A stretch of DNA of 64,000 nucleotides from Talaromyces rugulosus (lineage: Eukaryota > Ascomycota > Eurotiomycetes > Eurotiales > Trichocomaceae): NCBI RefSeq assembly GCF_013368755.1, contig NC_049564.1:4472001-4536000 (forward strand), in the 5' to 3' direction. Below, one piece after another: positions 12,173 through 22,603 of the stretch; position 1 is the first letter of the stretch, and each line of letters opens with the position of its first letter. The notes below the pieces were generated by a model. That model saw nothing but the letters and a program-made list of their open reading frames with translations. It made no database searches and had not been told where the DNA came from. The position numbers were made by a program, and so were the translations under genes.

Positions 12173-12405
12173 TTAATGGATCATATAGTATAGCCCGGCT
12201 GCAGCCAATCAGAAACGAAGTTACCTTTTCCTAAAGAAGACTAGCGTCTGAGGCTGAAAAAAGCTTTGTGGGGCTGGGAGGAACCCCGATTAAGGCTGCA
12301 TATTACGTATATAACTACATATAGTACTTCGTTATCATTAGAGAATTGTTGAAGATATGGAGAAGAAAATCCAGGCTGCCAACCAAAATACCAGCGACTT
12401 TGCAA

Positions 12406-14082
12406 ATGCCGGAAATACGGGCTGCAGATATTTTCTGGGTGAGCACTCAGGACGACGAGCACCGCGCTAAGCACGCATTCATCAAGAGAAACAGCCATCG
12501 ATTAAGAAAGGAGAAACGGCTGCATGAGTTGCAGAACTCGATGCAGCCATTTCCTCCAAAGAGGCTGCTGTCACTCGTGCAGACAAAGTCCACCGAGATG
12601 GTCGACGAACACGGACATCAGGAGTCCAGGGGCTTATTCATTGCACCGGCCATAAGTCGAGCTTTTGATCCGGGCTTTCCGGATTCATTTTCTTCGATGG
12701 CAGCCCCGATGACTCGCAAGATGAATCACTATTTTCAGTATTGTAAGTGCCGTTTTAACCTTTTATTCTGGCCTCTCCCTCATCCAGAACTAGACCAGAC
12801 CTCATTTTGCAAGTCAAGCTATCCATTCAACTCTACTGAGATGGGCACCTGGTGGTGGCAGAAAGCACTTGATCAACCGGCCCTAGTATACATAATACTG
12901 GCTACTAGTGCACGTCACAGAGCGAGTATTGGGCTGGGTCCTGACTCCACGGAGATGGACCAACACTCTCTGTGCCATTCTCTTCAATTTCGGAATCAAA
13001 CCATCAAGTTACTACGCCAGACTATCCTGGAGACATCTAGAGCCAATCTAGAACTGGTGATCCTGATCATTATAAATCTAATTTGTGTCGAGGTTAGTGG
13101 ATTATTCATTCGTGGAATTCGTATCTTATTACCTTCAATTTAAAACGGCTGTTACTAACAGCTGATACTAGAGCGCTGACGCCAACGTAGTTGCAATTGA
13201 GGCGCATATGGAAGGCGTTAGAAAATTAGTCTACTTGCTCGGAGGGCTAGAAAATCTAGATCACTCGACTTTATCTGCTGTTTACTGGTATGTCATAAAA
13301 GATTCCGAATGACGGCCCTCTACTCACATTGTAATTTCCTCACATACAGCGCTGAATACATGCGTGGCGTGGCAACTATTTCCTCGCCAGTTTTTCCTGT
13401 GGTTATATCGTGGAAAAGCAAAGTCCTCGAGGCGTCAAAGATATATCATCAGGATTACAATGCCCGGAGTCGTCGCAAGTTTGGAAAGGGGTTCTCAGAT
13501 TCTCCGTGGTCTACAAATTTTCATCCGCAGATGAAATTAGTTCTCCAAAATTTCAAGCAAATCGCCTTCCGTTGCGAGAGTATTCTTGAAGGATCTACGG
13601 CATCGCTGCCGATGGAATGCGACTTCTTGCTCCTCTGGGGCCATCAATTATTGACGCTTTCAAAAGAAACCAGAGACAGCGCCGGCTTCCAGGAGCCTTT
13701 ACGACTTACCCTTCTGATATATGCATCCATTCGAATCTGGAATTTTCACGGGTTGACATGCACCGAGAGACTTGTTCATGCTCTGAAAACCAGTTTGGAA
13801 AGCAATCTCTCCCTGCTTCAGAAAACTGCACCTAGTCTACTTCTCTGGATTGTTTCTATAGGAACGTTGGCATCATCACGGACAGAATCGCGCCAACACT
13901 ATGAATTTTTTACGTCTGGGTTTCTAGATGTTACTCGAAAATTGTCCCTGCAGGACTGGGACAGCCTGCTGTTAGTTTTGGAAGAGTTTTGCTTTGTATA
14001 TAGGCCTACAGACAAGGCTGTAAAGGATGTTTGGGATAAGGCCCTGCATATTCAGGATGGAGAAGCAAAATATGCGACTTAA
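12406..14082 (+). CDS. fungal transcription-factor-domain protein lacking a zinc cluster
   Basis: Exons 12406-12742, 12794-13092, 13172-13287 and 13350-14082; 494 residues. The opening FWVSTQDDEHRAKHAF followed by a basic stretch (RNSHRLRKEKR) is the hallmark of fungal proteins that carry the fungal-specific transcription-factor domain (Fungal_trans_2/DUF3468-like) without an N-terminal Zn2Cys6 motif. The WWWQKAL, LATSARHRAS and VYLLGG segments fit the middle-homology region. Intron 1 (51 bp, divisible by three, no stop) could be retained, which would add 17 residues. An ATG at 12357 is out of frame with the conserved start, so 12406 is preferred. It lies 230 bp after the methyltransferase in the same direction, so a local regulator is plausible. 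Confidence 0.72.
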
Positions 14083-14644
14083 TAAGCGGTCTTTTTATAA
14101 CAAATGTATATTATTCAATTGTAAATATAGTAAGTAATATGAAACCGTACGTGTGACTTGCCTGAGTGAAAATATGTCAGATACCAATTGATGGCTACGT
14201 CAATGATAACATAGAAAGTTTCAATAAATTCCTGACTTGGACTTTACATACAAACTCATAGAGTGTACCGGAAGAACCGACTCTCATTAGTATCTGCAGC
14301 ATTATTCAATTCCTGCTACTTTTGCGTTCCCGACTAGGAATAAAGTGAGTCAGTAGAGCCCCCTAAGCTATAATGGATAAAGGGACAAAGGCGTACTATT
14401 ACTGCGATCCAAGAATTAAATAATGTACAGCATCTTTAAGGGCGGAATCAATCGAAAGTCGATTGTCCTCATGGTCTGTTTCTCTTCATTCTCATTATAT
14501 TGACACACATACGCAGTACCGATGTTAGGCTCATGCCTGACCTCGCTTTTTTCGATATCCATGACTATTATTCTCCTAGTTAGTTCCTAGGCTGGCATAT
14601 TCACAGACCGCACAACAAGCAGAGCAGCAATTATCCTTCGGTAT

Positions 14645-15166
14645 TTGGTTTATCTTGCAGCATCTTATAGGGCCTATATGAGATGTGTCTCGCTACAACC
14701 AACGATTTTGCTGAAATCGGCGCGAAATAAATACCTAGTAAACCGTGTCATGCGGGAAATGTACATAATTAAACTGATAAGGCAAAAATACCTCATGGTC
14801 AGTAAAGAAGTAAAGAGAGCAGTAAGTATAAATATACAGTCTAACCACATTCTCTCTAGCGCATATCACAACACCGCTTATGTAATTCACACTGTGGAGT
14901 CCGCGATATCGGGCCTAAATGCACCACTGGATCAGAAAAACCACGCAGGAAACCTCTCATACCATTGCAGCTGTGGGTTGAGTTTTATATTTGAAAGCTG
15001 GGTGGCTCTGTGTTTCTTATTGACGACATTGACGCATCTCAGGAGTTATAAAAAAAGCCACTGGCCCCAGAGCAACGACAAAACCGAAGCTCCAAACTCA
15101 ACTGATAATCTTCCAACTTCATTTACTTGGCAGGAAATAATAGGGCAGGACTTGTTTGATATCTAG
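14645..15166 (+). CDS. orphan ORF, doubtful
   Basis: An open frame of 173 codons with TTG at its 5' limit; the first internal ATG gives about 160 residues. I recognise no domain. It has a hydrophobic stretch around residues 112-130 and a hydrophilic tail. Codon use is AT-rich like the surrounding spacer, unlike argJ. It may be a chance frame, a relic exon, or a fast-evolving lineage-specific gene. No convincing upstream exon could be joined to it. Confidence 0.2.
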   Translation: MVYLAASYRAYMRCVSLQPTILLKSARNKYLVNRVMREMYIIKLIRQKYLMVSKEVKRAVSINIQSNHILSSAYHNTAYVIHTVESAISGLNAPLDQKNHAGNLSYHCSCGLSFIFESWVALCFLLTTLTHLRSYKKSHWPQSNDKTEAPNSTDNLPTSFTWQEIIGQDLFDI

Positions 15167-15287
15167 AAACCTGTGCTTGACCGTTATATTTCCAATTGAC
15201 TCGCTTTCAATCTGCTACATCGTTTGCTTCTTCGACAGAGTGTGTTGCCCAGAGCCAAGGCTGGTAGCCAGTGACCCACCAAATCAG

Positions 15288-15294
15288 TGACTCA
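15288..15294 (+). promoter_or_regulatory. Gcn4/CpcA site upstream of argJ
   Basis: TGACTCA, the consensus bZIP site of Gcn4/CpcA, inside a larger palindrome (TCAGTGACTCACTGA), 75 bp before the argJ start. Arginine-biosynthesis genes are classic targets of cross-pathway control, so function is plausible but inferred. Confidence 0.6.
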
Positions 15295-15368
15295 CTGAGC
15301 TACACCAACAAAGCCATTCGAATATTTCACTACTTCATATATTCCACACACACGCGCAAAATCGCAAT

Positions 15369-16849
15369 ATGTTTGCAATTTCCAAATCCAAACCGCCGTC
15401 CCTGGTGACGTCGTATATCGGGATTGCAACATCGCGAAATCAAATCCGCTTCTACAATGTTCTCCATGATACCTCGATTCCAGAGCCGAAACGGAAACAC
15501 ATACCTTCGTCTGGAACGTATCCCAAGGGATTCCGAGTATCCGGCACTCATGTCGGTGTCAAAGCTTCAAACACAAAGTTCCCAGATCTAGCCTTGATTT
15601 CGTCCGATGTGCCTTGCAATGCAGCTGCCGTGTTTACTACAAACAAGTTCCAGGCCGCGCCGGTCCAGGTTAGCAGAGCCACATTGAATGACCGAAAGGG
15701 AAAAGGCGTACAGTCTGTTGTTATCAACTCTGGATGCGCCAACGCTGTTACTGGGAAAGGCGGACTTGAGGATGCGCAGAGGATGGGCGCAACGGTGGAT
15801 AAGTGCGCTGGCCTTTCTGAACCAAGCACAATTGTGATGAGCACTGGTGTTATTGGACAGCGGTATGAACTCCTGGATTCTCCTCTCATGATATCAACTG
15901 TGTAGGTTCTATTCTAATATCAAACAATTACAGACTTCCCATCGCCAAAATCCTCGACAAAATCCCCACAGCGCACTCCAACCTTGCCAGCACTCACAAT
16001 GCCTGGCTAGCCACAGCTCGATCCATCTGCACAACCGATACATTTCCAAAGCTCATTTCGCAAACATTCACACTCCCATCTTCACCTGGAATTACCTACA
16101 GCCTTGCCGGAATGACCAAGGGAGCCGGCATGATCCATCCGAACATGGCCACCCTTCTCGGCGTGGTGTGCACAGATGCGCCCATCGAAGCCGCAGCCAT
16201 GAAGAACCTGTTACTCCAGGCCGTTTCACGCTCCTTCAATTCCATCTCTATCGACGGCGACACAAGCACCAACGACACCATCGCCCTGCTCGCCAACGGC
16301 GCTGCAGGCGGCTCCCCTGTACCCGCATCGCCCTCGTCACCAGACTACATCGCGATGCAAGAAGTGCTCACATCCTTTACGCAATCCCTGTCACAATTAG
16401 TCGTCCGCGACGGTGAAGGCGCCACCAAATTCGTAACTGTACGCGTGCAAAACTCTCCATGCTACGACTCTGCGCGCCGCATCGCCTCGACCATTGCGCG
16501 CTCCCCTCTCGTGAAAACAGCTCTGTACGGCCGCGACGCAAACTGGGGGCGCATATTGTGCGCTATCGGGTACACCGAGGGCGTCCCCGACGGGGTTGTG
16601 GTTCCCGAACGCACCAGCGTCAGCTTCAAGCCCGTGGACAACTCGCCCATTTTGAAACTGTTGGTTAACGGTGAGCCCGAGGCTGTCGATGAGACCCGCG
16701 CTAGCGCTATTTTGCAAAATGAGGATTTGGAGATAGTTGTTGATCTTGGGGGTGGCGCAAAGGGCGAGGTTGGCGGCGAAGAGGCCGTGTATTGGTTCTG
16801 TGACTTTAGTCACGAGTATGTCACTATCAACGGTGATTATCGAACATGA
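15369..16849 (+). CDS. argJ: bifunctional ornithine acetyltransferase / N-acetylglutamate synthase (ArgJ)
   Basis: Exons 15369-15862 and 15934-16849, a 71-bp intron; 469 residues. The enzyme moves the acetyl group from N-acetylornithine to glutamate, closing the acetyl cycle of arginine synthesis, and in bifunctional forms also uses acetyl-CoA. Seen: an N-terminal basic, hydroxylated region of about 45 residues that looks like a mitochondrial presequence, the block [11 protein letters not shown], the [10 protein letters not shown] loop, and the autoprocessing site [14 protein letters not shown]. Cleavage would fall between Ala237 and Thr238, leaving Thr238 as the N-terminal nucleophile of the beta chain. 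[13 protein letters not shown] is also conserved. The C-terminus ([10 protein letters not shown]) matches the family. A TGACTCA element sits 75 bp upstream. Confidence 0.96.
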
Positions 16850-17231
16850 TGTTCCAAATAATCCAGAGAACTGGCCTAGGTATATAGAAAAATATCAATG
16901 TTGCAACGCTAGATTGCTTATTTTACCTTCGCGTCAAACATATTTAATAGTACAACAGATGGGCAATATAAATAATATACAATTGCGGCATGAGACTTTT
17001 TCTTCACATCCCTCGAGATACTCCAACAATTCCTATGCAAGGGCATATGAATCAATTGTTTAGCATTCCCCCAACACCGATTTGACAAAAAAACGCGTAG
17101 CCACAACGGTAGACAATCCGCCAATCTGTAATGTAAACTTAAAAAGGAGAATCAAGTATATAGAAAAAAATGCAACCTCATTCCCATGAAGATTCATTAA
17201 TAAACAAGGGTGGTTGTAGTCAGGTGGCTAC
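16850..17231. other. convergent gap argJ / sec61
   Basis: No gene seen; AT-rich 3' flanks of two convergent genes. Confidence 0.6.
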
Positions 17232-18955
17232 CTAGTTGCCAGGGACAAGGCCCTTGAGACCTGAACCAAAGTCACCTTCTCGGGCAGCAATTTCAAAGTA
17301 GCCATAGATGATACTAGATAAAATTATTAGCAAAGATCAATATTGAGGAGCCAAGATAACTTACGTAACGGCGAGCAAGATACCAGTACCGCTGCCCAGG
17401 GCACCGAGAAGATCGGAAGCGACAGACAGACCACCAATGCAGGCACCACCGAAAGCAGCGGCAGTGGGGATAACACGCTTGAGCTCCCGGTACATGCTCT
17501 GGTCACGGTGACCGGCCATGACGAGTCCCTGGTCCTTGAGCTGCTTAGCGACATCACGGGGGGCGGAGCCAGACACCTCAATCCAGGTCTTGGAGAAGAG
17601 AGCGCAAGCGACCAGCATGAAAACGACGTAGATGGCAGTGTGAACAGGGTCCAGAAGAGCCTCCTTGAAGTTGAGAGGGGGAGACATGTAGTAGGCAATA
17701 CCAGAAGCAGCATAGAGCTGGGCAGAGCCCTCACGTGGTTCCCAGACACCCAAAAGACGGACCAAGAGGTTGTCAGAGAAACGAGAGTACAGCATCTGGC
17801 TGATCAAGAAGACGTTCGAGCAGAGAGCAGACTGGAGCATGATAGGCATGTTCGAAGTGTAGAACAGACGAACGGGGTAAGATCCGCGCATGCCACGCTG
17901 GCGGGAAGACTTGACAGGAATCTCAACGCGGAAGCCCTGGAGGTAGATAACAGCGGCAAAAACCAGGAGAGTGGCAAGGAGGTTCATGACGTTGGGCAAG
18001 TTCTGGCGGTAGAAAGCCTCTTGCAATGCGCGCTGCTTGTCGGGCCAAGTCAAGAGCAGGTGGAAGAGAGCGATGATGGCGCCCTCGAACTCAGGGCCAC
18101 GACCAGTGTTGATGGTAGTGGGAGAGAAAGCCTTCCAGACGATGGACTCGCAGATGTTGGTGGCAATGAAGAGAGAGATACCGCTGCCGAGACCGTAGCC
18201 CTTCTGCAGCAATTCATCGAGAAGAATGACAACCAAGCCGGCAACGACCAATTGCACGATCAAGAGGACACAGATACCAGCACCGAGGTCACTTGGCTGG
18301 CCATAGAGACCAGTGAGCACGTACACACAGGCTTGACCGAAGGACAAGATGATGGCGAAAAGCTTCTGGGCGGTTTGGTACAATTCACGGTCGGTCTTGA
18401 GGTCGAGGTTGACATCAATCAAGTGAGTTCCGGCGAGAAGCTAGTGAGTGGAAAAAGCGACCAGTCAGTTGAACCCATTGCGCTATTATATGTGAATCGG
18501 CGAAGCGACATACCTGGAAGACCATGCCGGAAGAGATGATGGGTGTAATACCCAGTTCCATCAGAGTACCACGGTTACTGGCCAGCATCATACGAAGCCA
18601 GTAAAGGGGATCAGAGGTATCCGAGGACACAATACCATACAATGGCATTTGGCTCATGACCAAGAAGATCAGGAGGGTCAACTAGTTAGGAAAACGTCAG
18701 CGACTGATTGTTTATACGCTTGCGCACCGGCTGGCGCTGAAATGAAGAATTTATCGTACCCCAGTCCACATGAGCTTCTGGTTGAACGGCACCTTGGTCT
18801 CCGGCGCGGCCACCTCCGGAAGGAGGGGCGTGAAGGGCTTGATCAAGTCAAGAAAGCGTACTGTTTTTTAACATTAGCACAAGCTGAATTGAGTGATGGG
18901 CGAGACACAGGCATGGTGATCGCGTGCAGATTTGGGGCAACTCACATCCGCTCAT
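17232..18955 (-). CDS. sec61: protein translocation channel Sec61 alpha
   Basis: Five exons on the minus strand: 18955-18946 (10 nt), 18860-18760, 18681-18514, 18440-17365 and 17313-17232; 478 residues, the usual length for eukaryotic Sec61 alpha. It forms the ER-membrane pore for co- and post-translational protein import. Seen: [16 protein letters not shown] at the N-terminus, the plug-region segment [33 protein letters not shown], the [14 protein letters not shown] loop of TM6, the cytosolic loop with [11 protein letters not shown], and the [21 protein letters not shown] and [22 protein letters not shown] blocks. The first coding exon carries only M-S-G. A 398-codon antisense frame covers it but is a shadow. 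Confidence 0.97.
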
Positions 18956-19453
18956 AATGACACTCGGCTCAATGCAATCAAGGAAAGAAAAAATAATAAA
19001 ACAAAATGCTGGAGTCTCAACCCGAGCTGAAGGATTGAAACTGCAATGAAGCAAGAAGGAAAGGGCAGGAGGGGGGGGGAGGGAGGAAGAGAGTGTGTCG
19101 AGAAAGCGATGGGGAGAAGAACAGGGAGACTTGAAGTGTGCTTGCTGGCCAGTTCCTCCGCGATCTACGCTAGCCCACTTTGGGCGTGTGCGGGCCCACA
19201 TGCGCCGCCAATCAGCGCGCGGCTCCAAGAAGACACCTGGTCGTCTATACATGGAATTCGCCAGAACGCCAGGCGCTTCTGCGCGATGAGTCACGGTATA
19301 TTTGGCTTTTCGTGGTGTAATTGGCAATACATTATAGTCTGAATCAGGTGTATCGATCATATGAGAAGAGAAACGTTTTTAATATAATTATTACAAATCC
19401 GACACCTAAACCAAGCTGGGATATTACTATTTGAGGAACGTAGAGCATAATTA
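18956..19453. other. sec61 upstream region
   Basis: About 500 bp without a gene: the sec61 promoter/5' leader, with a G/A-rich tract near 19064-19095 and one TGAGTCA at 19287-19293. Confidence 0.55.
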
Positions 19454-20146
19454 TCATCCAACAGAGACATCTATAGCATTAGCTACATTTGGTCGTCCCT
19501 TGATATCCCCAATAGGCTTGTTGATCGTCTTCACGCCAGGTGCTTGGTTTTCCGTAGCTTTGGAGTTGGGCTCTAGCTGCTTTGGCGAGTCCGTGTCGGT
19601 TCCGTGAGATTCATCAGAGGCCTTTTCTTGTTTCTCAACGTGTTCATTGTGTAGATCGCCCTTTTCGTCTAGCCTTCTGAGATAATGAGAGGTCCAGTCG
19701 GAGCTCAGCCTAGTCAGTTGCTCAGCGTCGCCCGCCCCAAAACGCCTAACGATCAAGTACGCGCTCCAAGCCCAGAACCACACTCCGACACCCAAAAACG
19801 TAGTGACAAATAGAGTTGGGAGGAGGAACAAAAGAGCAACGCCTACGCAGAAGACCGTGAACAGCAATGCACCGAGGAGCGCGATCACGAGAGCTGCAAC
19901 TAGACTGAAGACGAGCACGCCGACAGTGAGCAGGACGAAAAGAATGAGCGGGAATCCGGAAAATGCGACCTGCGATAGTACTAGAGTAGCCAGCACTGGA
20001 TGGGTCGTTGCGAAGCTGGTGAGATGCTGTTGCGCATTCTCCAGACGTCCAGGCGGGAGGACGCGATTCACAACAGCCTTAGTCCGGTTTGTCAACACAA
20101 CGAAGATATTTGTTATCGTCGATGTGGCTGTTGAAATTAATTCCAT
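19454..20146 (-). CDS. promethin/LDAF1-like membrane protein
   Basis: Single exon, 230 residues. After a short amphipathic N-terminus (residues 1-48) come closely packed hydrophobic segments (about residues 50-70, 72-95, 97-117 and 118-140) rich in Val/Leu/Ala, then a charged, Ser/Glu/Lys-rich tail of about 80 residues. This arrangement resembles the promethin (LDAF1/TMEM159, yeast Ldo) family of seipin partners at lipid-droplet assembly sites. The match is by architecture, not by an invariant motif, so a different small hydrophobic family is possible. No signal peptide is seen. It is transcribed away from a region containing a full CRE-like TGACGTCA. Confidence 0.6.
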   Translation of the reverse strand: MELISTATSTITNIFVVLTNRTKAVVNRVLPPGRLENAQQHLTSFATTHPVLATLVLSQVAFSGFPLILFVLLTVGVLVFSLVAALVIALLGALLFTVFCVGVALLFLLPTLFVTTFLGVGVWFWAWSAYLIVRRFGAGDAEQLTRLSSDWTSHYLRRLDEKGDLHNEHVEKQEKASDESHGTDTDSPKQLEPNSKATENQAPGVKTINKPIGDIKGRPNVANAIDVSVG

Positions 20147-20629
20147 TTTCGTGTCTTGTGTAGCTCGTGGCTCTGACGCTCAAGAGCGTGGATGTCTTTT
20201 TTCTTCTTAGAGATTGGATTGTGGTTGTGACACAAGTTGCCGAACTGTTTAGTCTTGAGAGAAGAAATCGTAAGACTTTGCCGCAGCAGAAATTTCCAAT
20301 CGACTATCTCAAAAGCACTGGAGTCGCGTAAAAGGTGGCGAAACAGCAGAAACCTAGGATCTCGACAGAAACAACATTGAATTAAACAACGACGCTCTGG
20401 TAATAATGGTGTGGCTTGACACGCGGTCCCGCATCCGATGACGTCAAAATCGCCTGAACTATGCTGGCTATATTTATAGGTTTTCTACTATTACACGAGA
20501 ATGCACAGAATGAAATAAAAAAAGTTTCTATATGCAACTATCATCAGTGGGTCATCACGCTCAAACACACAATGCATGGAGCCTAACAGCTCAAACTGGA
20601 GACGCCGCGACATGCTAATTATAAATACA
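20147..20629. other. intergenic region with CRE-like site
   Basis: About 480 bp with no gene. It holds the promoter of the promethin-like gene and the 3' flank of the T5orf172 gene. A perfect TGACGTCA lies at 20439-20446, 293 bp before the promethin-like start. Confidence 0.6.
20439..20446 (+). promoter_or_regulatory. CRE-like palindrome TGACGTCA
   Basis: Perfect 8-bp ATF/CREB palindrome about 290 bp upstream of the promethin-like gene. Fungal AtfA/Sko1-type bZIP factors bind this sequence in stress-regulated promoters; activity here is inferred. Confidence 0.4.
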
Positions 20630-22042
20630 TCACTCGTGTCGTTCACCCCAAGAAACCCATCGACGGACACACTCGTCTACTAATCTTAGTGCCTCTTTGG
20701 TTGCCTCGAACTCAAACCATTCTCTGTGCCCTTTTCCACATTCAGGACACGGCCCTTGACCCTTCACTCGTTGGTCTGCTAACTCAATGTGAATGAGTCT
20801 TTCCACCCTGTGCACATGAGGCGTGCGGCGACCGTGGTCTTGCGATGCACTGCTTCCAGGGGTCCGAGCTGGCGAGGGAGACGGTGAAGACGCAGTGTAC
20901 GGATAATATCGAACAAGAGTCAGATCATGAGAGCACTGCTTGGACCATTCGTTTAGACGCCGGTGGACGTTGCTTGTGCGCCCGATTTTGAGTCTAATAG
21001 TTCCTGGTTGATTGTCACTTCCCCTCGAGCGTGGGTCGACGCTCTTTGCAGCACGCAAAGCATCACTTGTCCGGCGGGAATGTGGTGAGGGCAATAGATT
21101 CGATGCGATTTCCCACGGTGGTAAATTATCTGTTGCATTGGTGCTTTGCGGAGTCACCCAGAATATGTAGATGTAGCCTTCTTCATCTGCATCTGAAATT
21201 GGCTTGGTCAACTCTGTAAGTAGGAGTGCCGTTGTTTGAGGACTCAGATGAGGCGGTATTAGTGATAAAAGTGGCTTGGTTTGCGATGACGATGACGCCG
21301 GGGTACTCGGGAGCGAGGGCCTAGGAGGAGTTCTGCCGTATCCTGGCTTTGTTGGAGTTTGATAAGGGGATAGAGAGTGCCGTGAGGATGGGGGCGAAGA
21401 GGCATTGGGCCACCGCTCGGGAGTCACGGGAATCGGACGATTTTGAATGATATGAGAGCCTCCTGAGTTTGAGGCTCGGATGAAGACAGGTCGCTGCTGG
21501 TTCATTGGTGGTCGAGGAGCAGTCGGTTGCTTTCCTTGTGCATTATACCTTGAGCTTGAGACTGGGCGCGAGGGAGGTAAGCTCTCCGGGGCATCCACTA
21601 CCACCCGAAAACAACAAAACGACCCCGACTTCCTAGGAGGGGGCCTGTTGATTTCATGATACTGCTTTTTTTGCCGTTTAGCCGGAGCTTGTTTCCTTGG
21701 GACTCGCTGACTAGTATCGATATTGAGAATACCAAGTCGCTCGACCAAGGTGTCAATACTGGTCCTTTCTGACAGAAGCACAGGAGCTGCCTGGTGTCTT
21801 TTGGCGACATCATGGACATCCTGAGGTGCTTGGTCCTTGTGCTGCCAGCAATAAAGAGCCTCTGCGTCCAGACGTTGACCAGCCTCACCCTTGAGCATTG
21901 TTGCTACTCGTCCAGAGGGAGCTGCTGCCAGTGAACGGCGACATGGCTTGCCACTGATAGTGATGCCCGAACATGTTGAGGCTGGATTCCGCGAGTCTGA
22001 TCGAGGAAGAATCGATTCTGGGGTGTTGTTGTAATGCGGCAT
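20630..22042 (-). CDS. T5orf172 / GIY-YIG-like (DUF1766, Mug113-type) protein
   Basis: Single exon, 470 residues. The N-terminus has a small Cys/His motif (CSGITISGKPC ... YCWQHK, residues about 24-75) seen in many proteins of this group. The middle (about 110-270) is Pro/Ser/Arg-rich and disordered. The C-terminal domain begins GYIYIFWVTP (about residue 290), continues with IRLKIGRTSNVHRRLNEW and the HRVERLIHIEL helix, a CPECGKGHREWFEF motif containing a Cys pair and the conserved Glu, and ends near a WVSWGE tail. This is the T5orf172 fold of the GIY-YIG nuclease superfamily. In S. pombe a relative (mug113) is meiotically induced; biochemical function is not established. The Cys-x-x-Cys in the active-site region is typical of the fungal branch. 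Confidence 0.85.
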   Translation of the reverse strand: MPHYNNTPESILPRSDSRNPASTCSGITISGKPCRRSLAAAPSGRVATMLKGEAGQRLDAEALYCWQHKDQAPQDVHDVAKRHQAAPVLLSERTSIDTLVERLGILNIDTSQRVPRKQAPAKRQKKQYHEINRPPPRKSGSFCCFRVVVDAPESLPPSRPVSSSRYNAQGKQPTAPRPPMNQQRPVFIRASNSGGSHIIQNRPIPVTPERWPNASSPPSSRHSLSPYQTPTKPGYGRTPPRPSLPSTPASSSSQTKPLLSLIPPHLSPQTTALLLTELTKPISDADEEGYIYIFWVTPQSTNATDNLPPWEIASNLLPSPHSRRTSDALRAAKSVDPRSRGSDNQPGTIRLKIGRTSNVHRRLNEWSKQCSHDLTLVRYYPYTASSPSPSPARTPGSSASQDHGRRTPHVHRVERLIHIELADQRVKGQGPCPECGKGHREWFEFEATKEALRLVDECVRRWVSWGERHE

Positions 22043-22603
22043 GCCAGATGGCCTTTATTATGCAGCAGTGTACTAGTAGTTATAAACAGACAATCTGGCT
22101 AGTTTCCAAGAGTCAACAAGGAAATAATACCGGGGTCAAGTTCAGGAGTATTAGTGCAAACACGACCATATTATTGCTACAACTGTGCCATGAAACCGCG
22201 AAACTCGTGATGTAGTGCGTTGGCCAAGTCACAAGAGGCTGAGCGGTGTGCTGTGTATTTAGCACCGCCACACATCATCATCCGGAATGGTGGCGGTGTA
22301 GCTAGCGGTTATTAACAGCTACACCAACACTTTTTTTACTATTTTCATCTTATGTGTTCTTTAACTAACATTCAAATTTTCTTTCGCTCTTGCATATTCT
22401 GAAAGAACTCGCCTTTTATATCTCGCAAAATCCTCACCATGCAACCTCGACTCTTCAATTCATCACTCTGCAACAATTTTTCGAGTCGGGGATAGAAAAA
22501 GTCCCATCTCACACACTTCTTTATATCACCCATCATCTTCTTGGAGTTCCCAAATCATCCCTCTTGGCCGAATACGAGACATCCAGTATATATATGGAAT
22601 TTG
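22043..22603. other. intergenic region
   Basis: About 560 bp with no supported gene; promoter of the T5orf172 gene and AT-rich 3' flank of the F-box-like gene. Confidence 0.55.

Larger units (their letters stand above)
14083..15368. other. AT-rich spacer with one orphan ORF
   Basis: AT-rich DNA between the accessory pair and argJ. The only long frame is the orphan ORF listed separately. The last 200 bp are the argJ promoter and contain a Gcn4-type site at 15288. Confidence 0.55.

Noticed and set aside
12357..12405. upstream ATG (MEKK...) for the transcription-factor-like gene
   Set aside because: Out of frame with the conserved start, and no splice restores the frame.
17343..18539. 398-codon plus-strand frame opposite sec61
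   Set aside because: It is the antisense of five well-supported sec61 exons and crosses their introns; low complexity and no domain. Shadow.
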